A stretch of 64,000 bases of DNA from Vibrio maritimus (GCF_021441885.1 NZ_CP090439.1:496001-560000), one strand, 5' to 3'. Numbered from the stretch's first letter, positions 18,258 to 27,261 are shown. Notes: a model not told the origin generated them from the sequence alone. Numbers and translations are program-made.

Positions 18258-19406
18258 TCATTTGAGCGCTAAATACGCTTCGTGCGCTAGTGTAACAATT
18301 TCTGAATCAACATTCAGCTCTGAATAATGAGCCAGTGTTTTTTCAAATCCTTGTTCTGCAAACATAGCTTGAAGCTCAACCGCTTGTGGGTCATCGTCGT
18401 TTTTGTAAAGGAATGCTGCGGCGATACCTTTTAATAGGTGACCATTCGGCAATCCATACTCAAGCGTACCGTTAAGAGGCTTAATCAGGCGATCTTGTGG
18501 GCTCAATTTACGGATTGGTTGACGACCAACGCGGTCCACTTCATCACGTAGATATGGGTTAGCGAAACGACCCAGGATCTTCTGGATGTAAGCGCCATGC
18601 GCATCTGCATCAAAGCCGTAGCGACGGATCAGTACTTCACCGCTCTCTTGCATTGCAGCGGTTACATCAGCTCGAATCGCTTCGTCTTCAATAGAATCTT
18701 TGATCGTTTCGTGACCCGCTAGTACACCAAGGTATGCCGTGATTAGGTGACCTGTGTTAAGTGTAAACAGTTTACGCTCAACGAACGCCATTAGGTTGTC
18801 GGTACATTCCATACCCGCAATTGCCGGAATATCACCCACAAACTGAGTTTGATCGACGATCCATTCACTAAAGGTTTCAACTGTTACTGCTAGGGGATCA
18901 GTTTCGCCCTCTTCTGCCGGTGGTACGATACGGTCTACCGCAGAATCCACAAAGCCAATGTTTGCCTCGGCAAACGCTTTAACATCTTCAGAAAGGTGCT
19001 CAAAGATCATTGCCTTTAGCTGGCTCGTACCACGCACCATGTTTTCACAAGCAATAATATTAAGTGGCGCTGTGTTGCCATTTGCTGCACGCTTTTCGAT
19101 GCCTTGTGCTACCGATTTAGAGATGATCTTTAGTACTGTCGGACCAACTGCTGTCGTAACCATTTCTACGTTAGCAATAAGATCAATAATGTCGCCGCTG
19201 GTCGAGTTTACTGCTGTAACATTCGTTACTTCTTCTACTACTACATCTTCGCCAACGATTTTTACAGGGTAGGATTGACGTTCAATCAGAGCGTTAACCA
19301 CGGTTTCGTTTACATCTGCAAATGTTACGTGAATGCCTGCATCTGCAAGTAGTTTTCCGATAAAGCCACGACCGATATTACCTGCGCCAAAATGTAATGC
19401 TTTCAT
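18258..19406 (-). CDS. mtlD: Mannitol-1-phosphate 5-dehydrogenase
   Basis: 382 aa, the normal MtlD length. It oxidises mannitol-1-phosphate, made by MtlA during uptake, to fructose-6-phosphate with NAD+. The ATG at 19406 follows AGGAAG and opens MKALHFGAGNIGRGFIGKLL, the Rossmann NAD motif. The polyol-dehydrogenase block KLFTLNTGHLITAYLG (around residues 205-220) holds the conserved Asn-Thr-Gly-His active-site segment. Lies 131 bp after mtlA, separated from it by a terminator-like hairpin. Confidence 0.97.
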   Translation of the reverse strand: MKALHFGAGNIGRGFIGKLLADAGIHVTFADVNETVVNALIERQSYPVKIVGEDVVVEEVTNVTAVNSTSGDIIDLIANVEMVTTAVGPTVLKIISKSVAQGIEKRAANGNTAPLNIIACENMVRGTSQLKAMIFEHLSEDVKAFAEANIGFVDSAVDRIVPPAEEGETDPLAVTVETFSEWIVDQTQFVGDIPAIAGMECTDNLMAFVERKLFTLNTGHLITAYLGVLAGHETIKDSIEDEAIRADVTAAMQESGEVLIRRYGFDADAHGAYIQKILGRFANPYLRDEVDRVGRQPIRKLSPQDRLIKPLNGTLEYGLPNGHLLKGIAAAFLYKNDDDPQAVELQAMFAEQGFEKTLAHYSELNVDSEIVTLAHEAYLALK

Positions 19407-19459
19407 AAGACGTCTTCCTAAATAACTCATTAAAAAAAGAAAAAGAAAAAATCAAAAAT

Positions 19460-19487
19460 GAGACCAACAAGGGGGGCTGTTGGTCTC
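19460..19487 (-). terminator. Terminator-like hairpin between mtlA and mtlD
   Basis: gagaccaaca / tgttggtctc, a perfect 10-bp stem with a C-rich loop, followed on the minus strand by ATTTTTGATTTTTT. mtlD expression needs read-through or an own promoter. Confidence 0.78.
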
Positions 19488-19537
19488 TTTCACTTAGGAG
19501 CTATGACTCAAAGCCAAAGTGATAATCACCACTTCTG

Positions 19538-21430
19538 CTACTTACCACTCAGGATGCGAAGTACATCTTCAGCATTGGTGGTAGACTTCAAACATTCGAC
19601 AGCTTCGTCGTCATCAAGTGAATTCGTAATCGCAGTGATAACCTGAATATGCTCATCACCTTGCGCTGCGATACCAATAACCATCTTAGCTACGTCATCT
19701 TCGTCCTCGCCCCACTGAACACCTTCAGGGAACTGACAGAACACGATGCCCGTCTTTTTAACGAATTGTTTTGCTTCAATAGTGCCGTGAGGTACTGCAA
19801 TCGACTCACCTAGGTAGGTAGAAACCAACTCTTCACGAGCCAACATGCCTTCAACATATTGCGGTTCTACGTAACCAAGTTTTACGAGTTGCTCACCAGC
19901 AAACTTGATAACCTCTTCTTTGGTTTTTGCTTCCATTCCCAAGAAGATATTTTCATTTGATAGCTTAAGCGTTCCTTCTTCATTGCTTGAGCTAGTGTCT
20001 GCTGGCGCTTCAGGCTTTTTTGGCTCAGCGCCTGCTTGCTGTGCGTTAACTAAGTCAGCAACTAAACCGTCGTACAGTGCACCATCTAGGAAGTTACCCA
20101 GAGAGATGTGGTGTGCATCTGCAGCGTGAGTGCGAGCACGGTCAGTCAGGTCTTTGTGAGTGATAACAATATCTGCACCATCTGGTAGGTTGTTGATCGC
20201 TAGGTTAGTCACCTCAATGCCAAGGCCAGCCGCTTCGACTTTCTTACGAAGCATGCTTGCACCCATTGCACTTGAGCCCATACCTGCATCACAAGCAACG
20301 ATGATTTTGCGTACTTTTGCTAGGTCTAGTTCACCACCTTGGCCTTTAGAAGCTGCCTTCATATCCGCCATTTGGCTTGCTGCTTTCTCTAGTGACTCTT
20401 CTTCATCATCTTGCTTAGATGTTTTCATTAGTAGCGAAGCTACGAAGAAAGTAACCGTTGCTGAAGCAATCACTGATAGAATCACACCAAGGAATGAAGA
20501 CTTAGGTGTCATCAGTAGTACAGCAAAGATTGAACCTGGTGATGCTGGAGATACTAGACCTGCATCAAACATGGTTAGTGTGAACACACCAGTCATACCA
20601 CCAGCGATAACCGCAATGATTAGACGTGGGTTCATTAGAACGTATGGGAAGTAGATTTCGTGGATACCACCGAAGAAGTGGATAATTGCCGCACCCGGTG
20701 CTGATTGCTTAGCGTTGCCACGACCGAAGAACATGTAAGCAAGCAGTAGACCTAGACCAGGACCTGGGTTTGCTTCAATCAAGAAGAAGATAGATTTACC
20801 CACTTCCTCAGCTTGTTGGATACCGAGTGGCGAGAAGATACCGTGGTTGATTGCGTTATTTAGGAATAGGATTTTCGCAGGTTCAACAAAGATAGAAGTA
20901 AGAGGTAGTAGACCCGCGCTAACCATCATGCCAACGCCAGCAGCCAGTGCTGTTGAAAGCACTTTTACTGCAGGACCAATCACTAGGAAAGCAAGGATCG
21001 CACAGAGCATACCAACGATACCCGCTGAGAAGTTGTTCACCAACATCTCAAAGCCGCTCTTCACTTTGCCTTCAACTGCTTGGTCAAACTTCTTAATCGC
21101 TAGACCACCAAGAGGGCCAACAATCATAGCGCCCATGAACATCGGAATGTCTGTACCGACGATAACACCCATAGTGGTAATCGCACCAACGACAGCACCG
21201 CGATCACCTGCTACCATTTTACCACCGGTATAACCGATAAGTAGCGGTAGAAGGTAGGTGATCATAGGACCAACCATTGCGGCTAGTGTTTCGTTTGGAA
21301 TCCAACCAGTAGGAATAAATAGCGCCGTAATCAAACCCCAAGCGATAAATGCACCAATGTTTGGCATTACCATGTTGGAGAGGAAACGACCAAAGTTCTG
21401 TACTTTGATTTTTGCTTCAGGAGATAGCAT
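19538..21430 (-). CDS. mtlA: Mannitol-specific PTS enzyme IICBA
   Basis: 630 aa. Transports mannitol and phosphorylates it to mannitol-1-phosphate. The ATG at 21430 follows GAGGA and gives MLSPEAKIKVQNFGRFLSN, the usual MtlA start. Domains: EIIC membrane part (~15-345), EIIB with the phosphocysteine in IIVACDAGMGSS (~385), and EIIA with the phosphohistidine in VPHGTIEAK (~545). A polar linker rich in Glu/Lys joins EIIC to EIIB. Four CRP-like sites precede it. The related V. cholerae mtlA is also controlled by the antisense RNA MtlS in its 5' UTR. Confidence 0.97.
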   Translation of the reverse strand: MLSPEAKIKVQNFGRFLSNMVMPNIGAFIAWGLITALFIPTGWIPNETLAAMVGPMITYLLPLLIGYTGGKMVAGDRGAVVGAITTMGVIVGTDIPMFMGAMIVGPLGGLAIKKFDQAVEGKVKSGFEMLVNNFSAGIVGMLCAILAFLVIGPAVKVLSTALAAGVGMMVSAGLLPLTSIFVEPAKILFLNNAINHGIFSPLGIQQAEEVGKSIFFLIEANPGPGLGLLLAYMFFGRGNAKQSAPGAAIIHFFGGIHEIYFPYVLMNPRLIIAVIAGGMTGVFTLTMFDAGLVSPASPGSIFAVLLMTPKSSFLGVILSVIASATVTFFVASLLMKTSKQDDEEESLEKAASQMADMKAASKGQGGELDLAKVRKIIVACDAGMGSSAMGASMLRKKVEAAGLGIEVTNLAINNLPDGADIVITHKDLTDRARTHAADAHHISLGNFLDGALYDGLVADLVNAQQAGAEPKKPEAPADTSSSNEEGTLKLSNENIFLGMEAKTKEEVIKFAGEQLVKLGYVEPQYVEGMLAREELVSTYLGESIAVPHGTIEAKQFVKKTGIVFCQFPEGVQWGEDEDDVAKMVIGIAAQGDEHIQVITAITNSLDDDEAVECLKSTTNAEDVLRILSGK

Positions 21431-21461
21431 AAGGTCATCCTCGTTATTAGAAAATGTGTCC

Positions 21462-21494
21462 AATGGACTAAAAATGTTTATTCAAAAGTCCATT
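21462..21494. other. Inverted repeat in the mtlA 5' untranslated region
   Basis: aatggact (21462-21469) and agtccatt (21487-21494) form a perfect 8-bp inverted repeat in the mtlA leader. It occupies the zone where the antisense RNA MtlS is encoded in V. cholerae. I could not identify MtlS itself by sequence. Confidence 0.5.
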
Positions 21495-21539
21495 AAAAAG
21501 TAACACAGGATTTCCAAAAGTCAGCATGACGGCACTTTT

Positions 21540-21555
21540 TGTGACAAATATCACA
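21540..21555. promoter_or_regulatory. CRP site 1 in the mtlA/HAD intergenic region
   Basis: TGTGACAAATATCACA has a perfect TGTGA-N6-TCACA core, 110 bp upstream of the mtlA ATG. Confidence 0.8.
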
Positions 21556-21582
21556 CCAAAAAGCTCATAGATTATTTTTTAT

Positions 21583-21598
21583 AGTGATCAGAGTCACG
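21583..21598. promoter_or_regulatory. CRP site 2 in the mtlA/HAD intergenic region
   Basis: AGTGATCAGAGTCACG keeps GTGA-N6-TCAC; its start is 43 bp from site 1. Confidence 0.65.
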
Positions 21599-21655
21599 TT
21601 ATTTGCGCGTTGATAAATTACATAGCATTTTAATTGATAACAACTCTCATTCAAA

Positions 21656-21671
21656 AGTGATCTAAATCACT
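21656..21671. promoter_or_regulatory. CRP site 3 in the mtlA/HAD intergenic region
   Basis: AGTGATCTAAATCACT is a fully symmetric GTGA-N6-TCAC site, 73 bp from site 2. Confidence 0.7.
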
Positions 21672-21700
21672 AATCACCCTCAAGACACCCCCAAATAGTT

Positions 21701-21716
21701 AGTGACCAAAATCACA
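21701..21716. promoter_or_regulatory. CRP site 4 in the mtlA/HAD intergenic region
   Basis: AGTGACCAAAATCACA keeps GTGA-N6-TCACA, 45 bp from site 3 and about 180 bp before the divergent HAD gene. Confidence 0.65.
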
Positions 21717-21896
21717 TAATGAGCAAATTACTTCACAACCACCTATTCAAGGCAGCTATTTCATACTTAAAACTGAACACGCATTAACCGCAATAGCATT
21801 AAAATGTAATTTAATTACAGGTTTGAAGTTTTAATTTCACAAGACTTCTGACAAAGTAGAGCGAATAAAAAACGTGAAAATAAAGAGGACATCATA

Positions 21897-22547
21897 ATGT
21901 TCAAAGCACTACTGTTCGATATGGACGGACTTATCTTTGATACCGAGACGGTATATAAAGCGAGCTGGCAATACGCAGCAACGACGATGGGGTACGACTT
22001 AACGGATGAGTTCTATCAAGGTTTTATTGGTGTGCAAGATCCAGACTGCGAGAGAATGCTGGTTGAGCATTTTGGTTCAGGCTTTGACCTCAACCACTAT
22101 AAAACCATCCGCGATGCGCATTACCATGAAGCGCGTCAAGCGGGCATTGCCTTTAAAGAGGGGTTTCATGAACTATTTGCAGAAGCCAAAGCCCAAAAGC
22201 TCACTATTGCTCTCGTGACTTCTTCCCATTTACCCGAAACCAAGCTGAACTTTAGTGCTACTGACTACCTCAATCAGTTCGACCTCATTATCACCGCAGA
22301 AGATGTCGATAATGGCAAACCTCAGCCAGATTGCTACATCATGGCGTATGACAAACTCGGACTTGAGGCACAAGACTGTTTGGTGCTTGAGGATTCTAAT
22401 AACGGGATGCGCTCGGGGAAAGCTGCTGGATGCTATGCCGCAATGATTCCGGATATCATGCCGCCGCATCAAGACGTCATAGAAACAGCGGACTATATTT
22501 TCGACTCACTTAACCAGGTCACTGAGTTGCTGAAGTCACAACGCTAA
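21897..22547 (+). CDS. HAD-superfamily phosphatase/phosphomutase (beta-PGM-like)
   Basis: 216 aa. HAD motif I is FDMDGLIFDTE (nucleophile Asp near residue 8), motif II VTSSH (~105), motif III Lys in NGKPQPD (~143), and motif IV VLEDSNNGMRSGKAAG (~165). The alpha-helical cap between motifs I and II is that of subclass IA, which includes sugar-phosphate phosphatases and beta-phosphoglucomutase. It is divergent from mtlA and shares the CRP-rich promoter region, so a sugar-phosphate or polyol-phosphate substrate is plausible. Substrate not known. Confidence 0.88.
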   Translation: MFKALLFDMDGLIFDTETVYKASWQYAATTMGYDLTDEFYQGFIGVQDPDCERMLVEHFGSGFDLNHYKTIRDAHYHEARQAGIAFKEGFHELFAEAKAQKLTIALVTSSHLPETKLNFSATDYLNQFDLIITAEDVDNGKPQPDCYIMAYDKLGLEAQDCLVLEDSNNGMRSGKAAGCYAAMIPDIMPPHQDVIETADYIFDSLNQVTELLKSQR

Positions 22548-22568
22548 TACATAGCGTGTAGAGAATAG

Positions 22569-22602
22569 AAAGCCCTGTACCGTTTGGTTACAGGGCTTTT
22601 TT
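22569..22602 (+). terminator. Terminator after the HAD gene
   Basis: aaagccctgta / tacagggcttt, 11-bp stem followed by TTTTT; lies between the convergent HAD and scrB genes. Confidence 0.88.
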
Positions 22603-22633
22603 ATGGTGTATTTTTCAAAGTGAATGGCTGTTG

Positions 22634-24340
22634 TTAACTCAACGAACTTATAAATGGAGCGCTTGCCGCGTTCAATGGGTAGACTTCAAAGTCTGATGTC
22701 CCTCCACGTAACTCGATACCAGTAGCATCTTTGTCAGTGAAGACTCGACCAGTCATTACAAACTCACCACCATTCACGAAGATCTCCAAAGATGACTCAT
22801 CCGAGAGAATTCGTAGCTCAACGTTTTCACTATTCAGCGTCAGTACGCGCTTGGTATCCCCCTCACGAATTAAGGTGTCGGTTCTATCAAACACTAATGA
22901 GCGAGTGGTTTCATCTAGTCGTATCGATACGTATTGATCCGCTTTTGCATGCAACCTAAGCTCGCTACCCCACTCTAGAACCACACTCATATCAAACGCC
23001 TTGTCACAAAGAGATGGGTATCCGCTGTTATCTAATGTGAAGCACTGCTTCTTTTTACGTAATGTCGCGATTTCAGCAACAGGGGTTTGGACAAGTCGTC
23101 CGTTTCTATTGGTTAGTTCACGAAGCGCTGTCAGCTGATGCACCCAACCGTTATCACTCGACGGATGGTTGATTTCATCTGGCAGTCCCATCCATCCAGA
23201 GAGAACTCGACGACCATCGGCGGCTAACATGGTTTGCGGTGCATAGAAGTCGAAACCTTTATCAAGATTGTCAAAATCTGTTAGCGAGATTTTTCCCTCT
23301 AAATCCAGTTCAGCCTTCACATACCCATTGTGATGAGGGATGGTGTGGTACGCGCTGTCCGACTCAATCCCCTGAGGTCCAACAATCGCAAAATGCTCGC
23401 CATCCAGTTCGAAAAGATCCGGGCATTCCCACATATAACCAAAATCCCCCATTTCATCACCACAAAGCGATACGAATTCCCATTGATGCAGATCGCTTGA
23501 ACGGTAGATTGCCAATCGCCCCTTGAGATCGGTGGTTTGGGCGCCTAGTAGCATTAACCAATGCTCACCGTGACGAACGATTTTAGGGTCTCGAATATGA
23601 GGCGTGACACCCTCTGGCAGGTTCGGGATCACAGGACCCAGTTTTTCAAAGGTAATTCCGTCATTCGATACCGCTAAACATTGAGTCGTATGACGATCTC
23701 TCTGATTACCAATTCTTGTATTACCGGTATAAAACAGCATGAGTTGCTCGCCTTGGCTCAACGCATGACCAGAAAAAACGCCGTGGCTATCAAACCAATC
23801 TGATGGCGTTAATGCGAGAGGCTGCCACTCCCAATTGATCAGATCTTTGCTCGTTAAGTGAGCCCAGTACTTGTCTTTGTGGACACAGGCATATGGATAC
23901 CACTGATAGAAGAGGTGGTACTCTCCGTTGTGGTAGATGAAACCGTTAGGGTCGTTCAAAAGTCCTTGAGGTGGAGAAACATGCCAAGACGGTCGATGCT
24001 CGCAATCAACTGGTTTGCTGACAGCCTCAACTTTCAATACTTGCTGCTGACTAATTACGCTACCCAGCTCAAGTAACGATGAATCATCGAAATGATCAGG
24101 CATATCAAACGTCAGTTGAGGCTTACCTAACACCTCTTCAAGCGAATAGCGTGGCGTACCATCGTTAACTAGAGACGTATCATGGACTTCAATTACCAGC
24201 TGGTTATTCGGAAATAAGACACGATTCACGTTAGCCGGGCCACCAAGCAGGTTCACCAAGTCGCTCACTGACATCGCGGTTGTTGAAGACTTCGCTTCTG
24301 GATCTTTGGTTGCTGAAACCTTGCTAGTGACTGAAACCAT
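22634..24340 (-). CDS. scrB: Sucrose-6-phosphate hydrolase (GH32 invertase)
   Basis: About 568 aa using the ATG at 24340; the SD is weak, and 24277 (MSVSDLVNLLGG) is a reasonable alternative. Splits sucrose-6-phosphate, made by the EII protein, into glucose-6-phosphate and fructose. GH32 features: LLNDPNGFIYHNGEYHLFYQ with the nucleophile Asp (~130), HIRDPKIV (RDP block, ~246), WECPDLFEL with the acid/base Glu (~302), then a C-terminal beta-sandwich. The N-terminal ~85 residues before the catalytic domain are a lineage-specific extension. A ScrR operator precedes it. Confidence 0.94.
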   Translation of the reverse strand: MVSVTSKVSATKDPEAKSSTTAMSVSDLVNLLGGPANVNRVLFPNNQLVIEVHDTSLVNDGTPRYSLEEVLGKPQLTFDMPDHFDDSSLLELGSVISQQQVLKVEAVSKPVDCEHRPSWHVSPPQGLLNDPNGFIYHNGEYHLFYQWYPYACVHKDKYWAHLTSKDLINWEWQPLALTPSDWFDSHGVFSGHALSQGEQLMLFYTGNTRIGNQRDRHTTQCLAVSNDGITFEKLGPVIPNLPEGVTPHIRDPKIVRHGEHWLMLLGAQTTDLKGRLAIYRSSDLHQWEFVSLCGDEMGDFGYMWECPDLFELDGEHFAIVGPQGIESDSAYHTIPHHNGYVKAELDLEGKISLTDFDNLDKGFDFYAPQTMLAADGRRVLSGWMGLPDEINHPSSDNGWVHQLTALRELTNRNGRLVQTPVAEIATLRKKKQCFTLDNSGYPSLCDKAFDMSVVLEWGSELRLHAKADQYVSIRLDETTRSLVFDRTDTLIREGDTKRVLTLNSENVELRILSDESSLEIFVNGGEFVMTGRVFTDKDATGIELRGGTSDFEVYPLNAASAPFISSLS

Positions 24341-24376
24341 AATAGCTATACACCTATACCAATGATTAATATTTTT

Positions 24377-24390
24377 GGGAACGTTTGCAA
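24377..24390. promoter_or_regulatory. ScrR operator upstream of scrB
   Basis: GGGAACGTTTGCAA, 37 bp before the scrB start. The same motif occurs near scrR and, inverted, near scrA, which makes it a credible LacI-family operator. Confidence 0.82.
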
Positions 24391-24521
24391 TACTAGCGAT
24401 GAAACAGGAATGATACAAGACCAACGGCTGAGTTTAATAGAAACTGTGACTTAACACACACCATGACTCCGTTGGATTAGGAGCCATAGTGAGGGTGTTG
24501 TCGTGAAAATTTGGGGAGGAA

Positions 24522-25511
24522 TTAGCAGGTTTGTCGTTCGATATTTTGGAAAGTAAGAACGACCTTACTCATAACAGGTGGATGCCCATCAAGTAATTCA
24601 ATCAATACCTTAGCGGCACTTTCTCCCGCTTTATCAAAGGGATAGTTAAAGGTTGAAATACTCGGCGAAGATACCGAGCCCAGTTCATCATTACCGACTC
24701 CTAGTACCTTAATATCCTCTCCGGCTTGTCGACTACTCTCTTCAATCGCCTTAACCGCACCTATTGCGATTCTGTCAGTCGCGCAAAACAAGCCATCTAG
24801 GTTTTCATATTCTGTTAGTAGCTGTTTCGCCTGTTGGTAGCCCGACTCTATGGTAAACTCACCACGACTATGAAACAAAGGCTCGCCTTTACGCTTGAAC
24901 TGTAAAGCTTGTTCTAAGCCTTGGTAACGCAGTTTATCAACAGCAATGTCGGAACTCGCCACACCAATAAAACCAATATTACTACAACCTGCTGATAGTA
25001 AACGATTTCCCGCCTCAAATCCGACGCGAAAATCATCATGCACAATGCTTGGGATATTGAATAACGAACCATCCTGACCGACGAGTACAACAGGAGCTAT
25101 CGAGTGCTGAATCGCTTCTACCAATTCTTCGTCCAAATGGGTTGCATAAAGAATAATGCCTTCAACCCGCTTTTGGTTAAATAGACGAATAAACTCAATC
25201 TCTTTTTGAAAAGACTGTTGAGTACTGGCTAGTAAGACGTGTTTTCCAGCACTTTCAAACACCGCACTTAATCCATCAACCCCTTGTGAGGTGGCGTTAG
25301 ACGCAACCCTTGGTACGATTACTCCGATCAAGTTGGTCTTTTGCGATTTGAGGTCTTTAGCAACAAGGTTCGTTTGATACCCCAACTCATCAATAGCCTT
25401 TTGTACCTTATCTTTGGTCGCCTGCTTGACTCCATACTCATTATTTACCACGCGAGAGACTGTCGATTTAGAAACGCCAGCAAGTTTGGCGACATCATGA
25501 AGGCTTGCCAT
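24522..25511 (-). CDS. scrR: LacI-family sucrose regulon repressor
   Basis: 329 aa, standard LacI size. The helix-turn-helix is at residues 3-25 (LHDVAKLAGVSKSTVSRVVNNEYG), the hinge helix near 50, and the sugar-sensing domain follows (NLIGVIVPRVASNATSQGVDG; LFCATDRIAIGAVKA; VLGVGNDELGS). It lies between scrB and the divergent scrA, and a copy of the GGGAA-GTTTGCAA operator sits 22 bp before its own start, so it probably represses scrA, scrB and itself until sucrose (or fructose) is present. Confidence 0.93.
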   Translation of the reverse strand: MASLHDVAKLAGVSKSTVSRVVNNEYGVKQATKDKVQKAIDELGYQTNLVAKDLKSQKTNLIGVIVPRVASNATSQGVDGLSAVFESAGKHVLLASTQQSFQKEIEFIRLFNQKRVEGIILYATHLDEELVEAIQHSIAPVVLVGQDGSLFNIPSIVHDDFRVGFEAGNRLLSAGCSNIGFIGVASSDIAVDKLRYQGLEQALQFKRKGEPLFHSRGEFTIESGYQQAKQLLTEYENLDGLFCATDRIAIGAVKAIEESSRQAGEDIKVLGVGNDELGSVSSPSISTFNYPFDKAGESAAKVLIELLDGHPPVMSKVVLTFQNIERQTC

Positions 25512-25533
25512 AGGATAAGTGTCCGATATTTAT

Positions 25534-25547
25534 GGGAATGTTTGCAA
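25534..25547. promoter_or_regulatory. ScrR operator upstream of scrR
   Basis: GGGAATGTTTGCAA, one base different from the scrB operator, just before the scrR start codon; suggests autoregulation. Confidence 0.75.
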
Positions 25548-25670
25548 AGAATACCACGATTTTCACCATTCTTATAACCAGTTAGGGCCCCAAATATGGT
25601 TCTAATTTTATAGCTTCAAGGAAAAATCTAATCTAGCGCACATTCTTTTGGCTCCTTGTATACTAAGAAA

Positions 25671-25686
25671 TGATCACGGTCACACT
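25671..25686. promoter_or_regulatory. Possible CRP site upstream of scrA
   Basis: ATGATCACGGTCACAC partly matches TGTGA-N6-TCACA. It lies 49 bp upstream of the scrA operator. Weaker than the mtl sites. Confidence 0.4.
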
Positions 25687-25734
25687 GTCGCCTTTATCTT
25701 TTGACACGACCTCATCCATGCTTATGATTCGAAA

Positions 25735-25748
25735 TTGCAAACGTTCCC
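25735..25748. promoter_or_regulatory. ScrR operator upstream of scrA
   Basis: TTGCAAACGTTCCC is the exact reverse complement of the scrB operator; 67 bp before the scrA ATG. Confidence 0.82.
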
Positions 25749-25815
25749 AAAAGTATTCAACACACAACAGGGAGCGAATACGATAATAACGCACAAAATG
25801 TAACCGGAGCTCGTT

Positions 25816-27261
25816 ATGAACTACCCAGTCATAGCCAAAGAACTACTTACTCTGTTAGGGGGAAAGGAAAACCTCTCTGCCTTAGCTCATTGCGCGACTC
25901 GCTTGCGCCTCGCCGTTAAAAATGAATCTTTGATCCAAGAAAAAGCCATTGATGATCTTGAGGGTGTAAAAGGACAATTTAAGGTAGCAGGTCAGTACCA
26001 AATCATTTTTGGCTCGGGCATCGTAAACCAAGTTTATGCAGAACTCGCAAAACTAACGGGCATGTCCGAAATGTCGACCAAGGATGTCGCGTCTGCGGGT
26101 GCCGAGAAACAAAACTGGTTGCAACGCGCAGTAAAAGGTTTGTCCGATATCTTCGTACCTATTATTCCAGCAATCGTGGCCGGCGGTCTGTTGATGGGTA
26201 TTTTCAACCTTCTCACCGCACCGGGTCTTTTCATTGAAGGTCAATCTCTGATCGATGCAAACCCAGGTCTTGCTGATCTCGCAAGCATGATCAATACCTT
26301 TGCCAATGCACCTTTTGTCTACTTACCTGTTCTATTGGCATTCTCTGCTTCTAAAAAGTTTGGTGGTAACCCATTCCTTGGCGCGGCTTTAGGTATGTTG
26401 ATGGTACACCCTGATCTACTCAACGGCTGGGGCTTTGGTGGCGCAGCAGTGTCTGGCACGATCCCAACTTGGAACATTCTGGGCTTCGAGATCCAAAAAG
26501 TGGGCTACCAAGGTTCGGTGCTACCTGTATTGGTATCGGCGTTTATTCTCGCTAAAGTTGAGAATGGTCTTCGCAAGTTTATCCCGTCCGTGTTGGACAA
26601 CCTGCTCACTCCGATGCTTGCCATCTTTATCACAGGTTTCCTAACATTCACTATAGTGGGTCCATTCACACGTGACATCGGCTTTTTACTGGGTGACGGT
26701 CTAAACTGGCTCTACGATTCAGCTGGCTTCATCGGCGGTGCACTGTTTGGCTTTATTTATGCGCCGTTTGTTATCACCGGCATGCACCATAGTTTTATCG
26801 CCATTGAAACTCAGCTTCTTACTGATATCGCAATCACAGGTGGTACTTTCATCTTCCCAATCGCGGCAATGTCTAATATTGCTCAGGGTGCAGCCGCTCT
26901 AGCTGTTGGCTTCACCACTAAAGATGTAAAACAAAAAGGTATTGCAATGCCATCGGGCGTAACAGCTCTGCTTGGTATCACCGAACCTGCGATGTTTGGT
27001 GTTAACCTTAAACTGCGTTATCCATTTATTGCAGCGATTATCGGTGCGGCGGTTTCAAGTGCGTTTATCACTATGTTTAATGTAAAGGCTCAAGCGCTTG
27101 GTGCGGCAGGTCTACCTGGTATTATCTCAATTCGCCCAGAAAACATCGGCTACTATATCGCCGGCATGGCAATCTCATTCGCGGTTGCGTTTGGTTTAAC
27201 CATTGTTCTTGGTATGCGTGAAAAGCAAAAAGCTTCAAAGCGACTAACAGCAGCCGCTTAA
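25816..27261 (+). CDS. scrA: Sucrose-specific PTS enzyme IIBC
   Basis: 481 aa. EIIB is N-terminal (residues 1-90) with the phosphocysteine in ALAHCATRLRLAV (~27) and the GxGxV block FGSGIVNQVY. EIIC membrane domain occupies ~105-475 with GMHHSFIAIE (~318) and ITEPAMFGVNL (~392), the family's substrate-binding landmarks. There is no EIIA, so phosphate must come from a separate EIIA such as glucose EIIA (Crr). Imports sucrose as sucrose-6-phosphate, the substrate of ScrB. No porin or fructokinase gene lies in the cluster. Confidence 0.95.
   Translation: MNYPVIAKELLTLLGGKENLSALAHCATRLRLAVKNESLIQEKAIDDLEGVKGQFKVAGQYQIIFGSGIVNQVYAELAKLTGMSEMSTKDVASAGAEKQNWLQRAVKGLSDIFVPIIPAIVAGGLLMGIFNLLTAPGLFIEGQSLIDANPGLADLASMINTFANAPFVYLPVLLAFSASKKFGGNPFLGAALGMLMVHPDLLNGWGFGGAAVSGTIPTWNILGFEIQKVGYQGSVLPVLVSAFILAKVENGLRKFIPSVLDNLLTPMLAIFITGFLTFTIVGPFTRDIGFLLGDGLNWLYDSAGFIGGALFGFIYAPFVITGMHHSFIAIETQLLTDIAITGGTFIFPIAAMSNIAQGAAALAVGFTTKDVKQKGIAMPSGVTALLGITEPAMFGVNLKLRYPFIAAIIGAAVSSAFITMFNVKAQALGAAGLPGIISIRPENIGYYIAGMAISFAVAFGLTIVLGMREKQKASKRLTAAA

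Noticed and set aside
18208..18261. Longer mtlR start at 18261
   Set aside because: Would translate through a terminator hairpin; the ATG at 18207 has an SD and fits the family start.
20160..20654. 164-aa ORF on the plus strand
   Set aside because: Opposite-strand shadow of mtlA; codon-use and position fit antisense of the coding frame, no SD.
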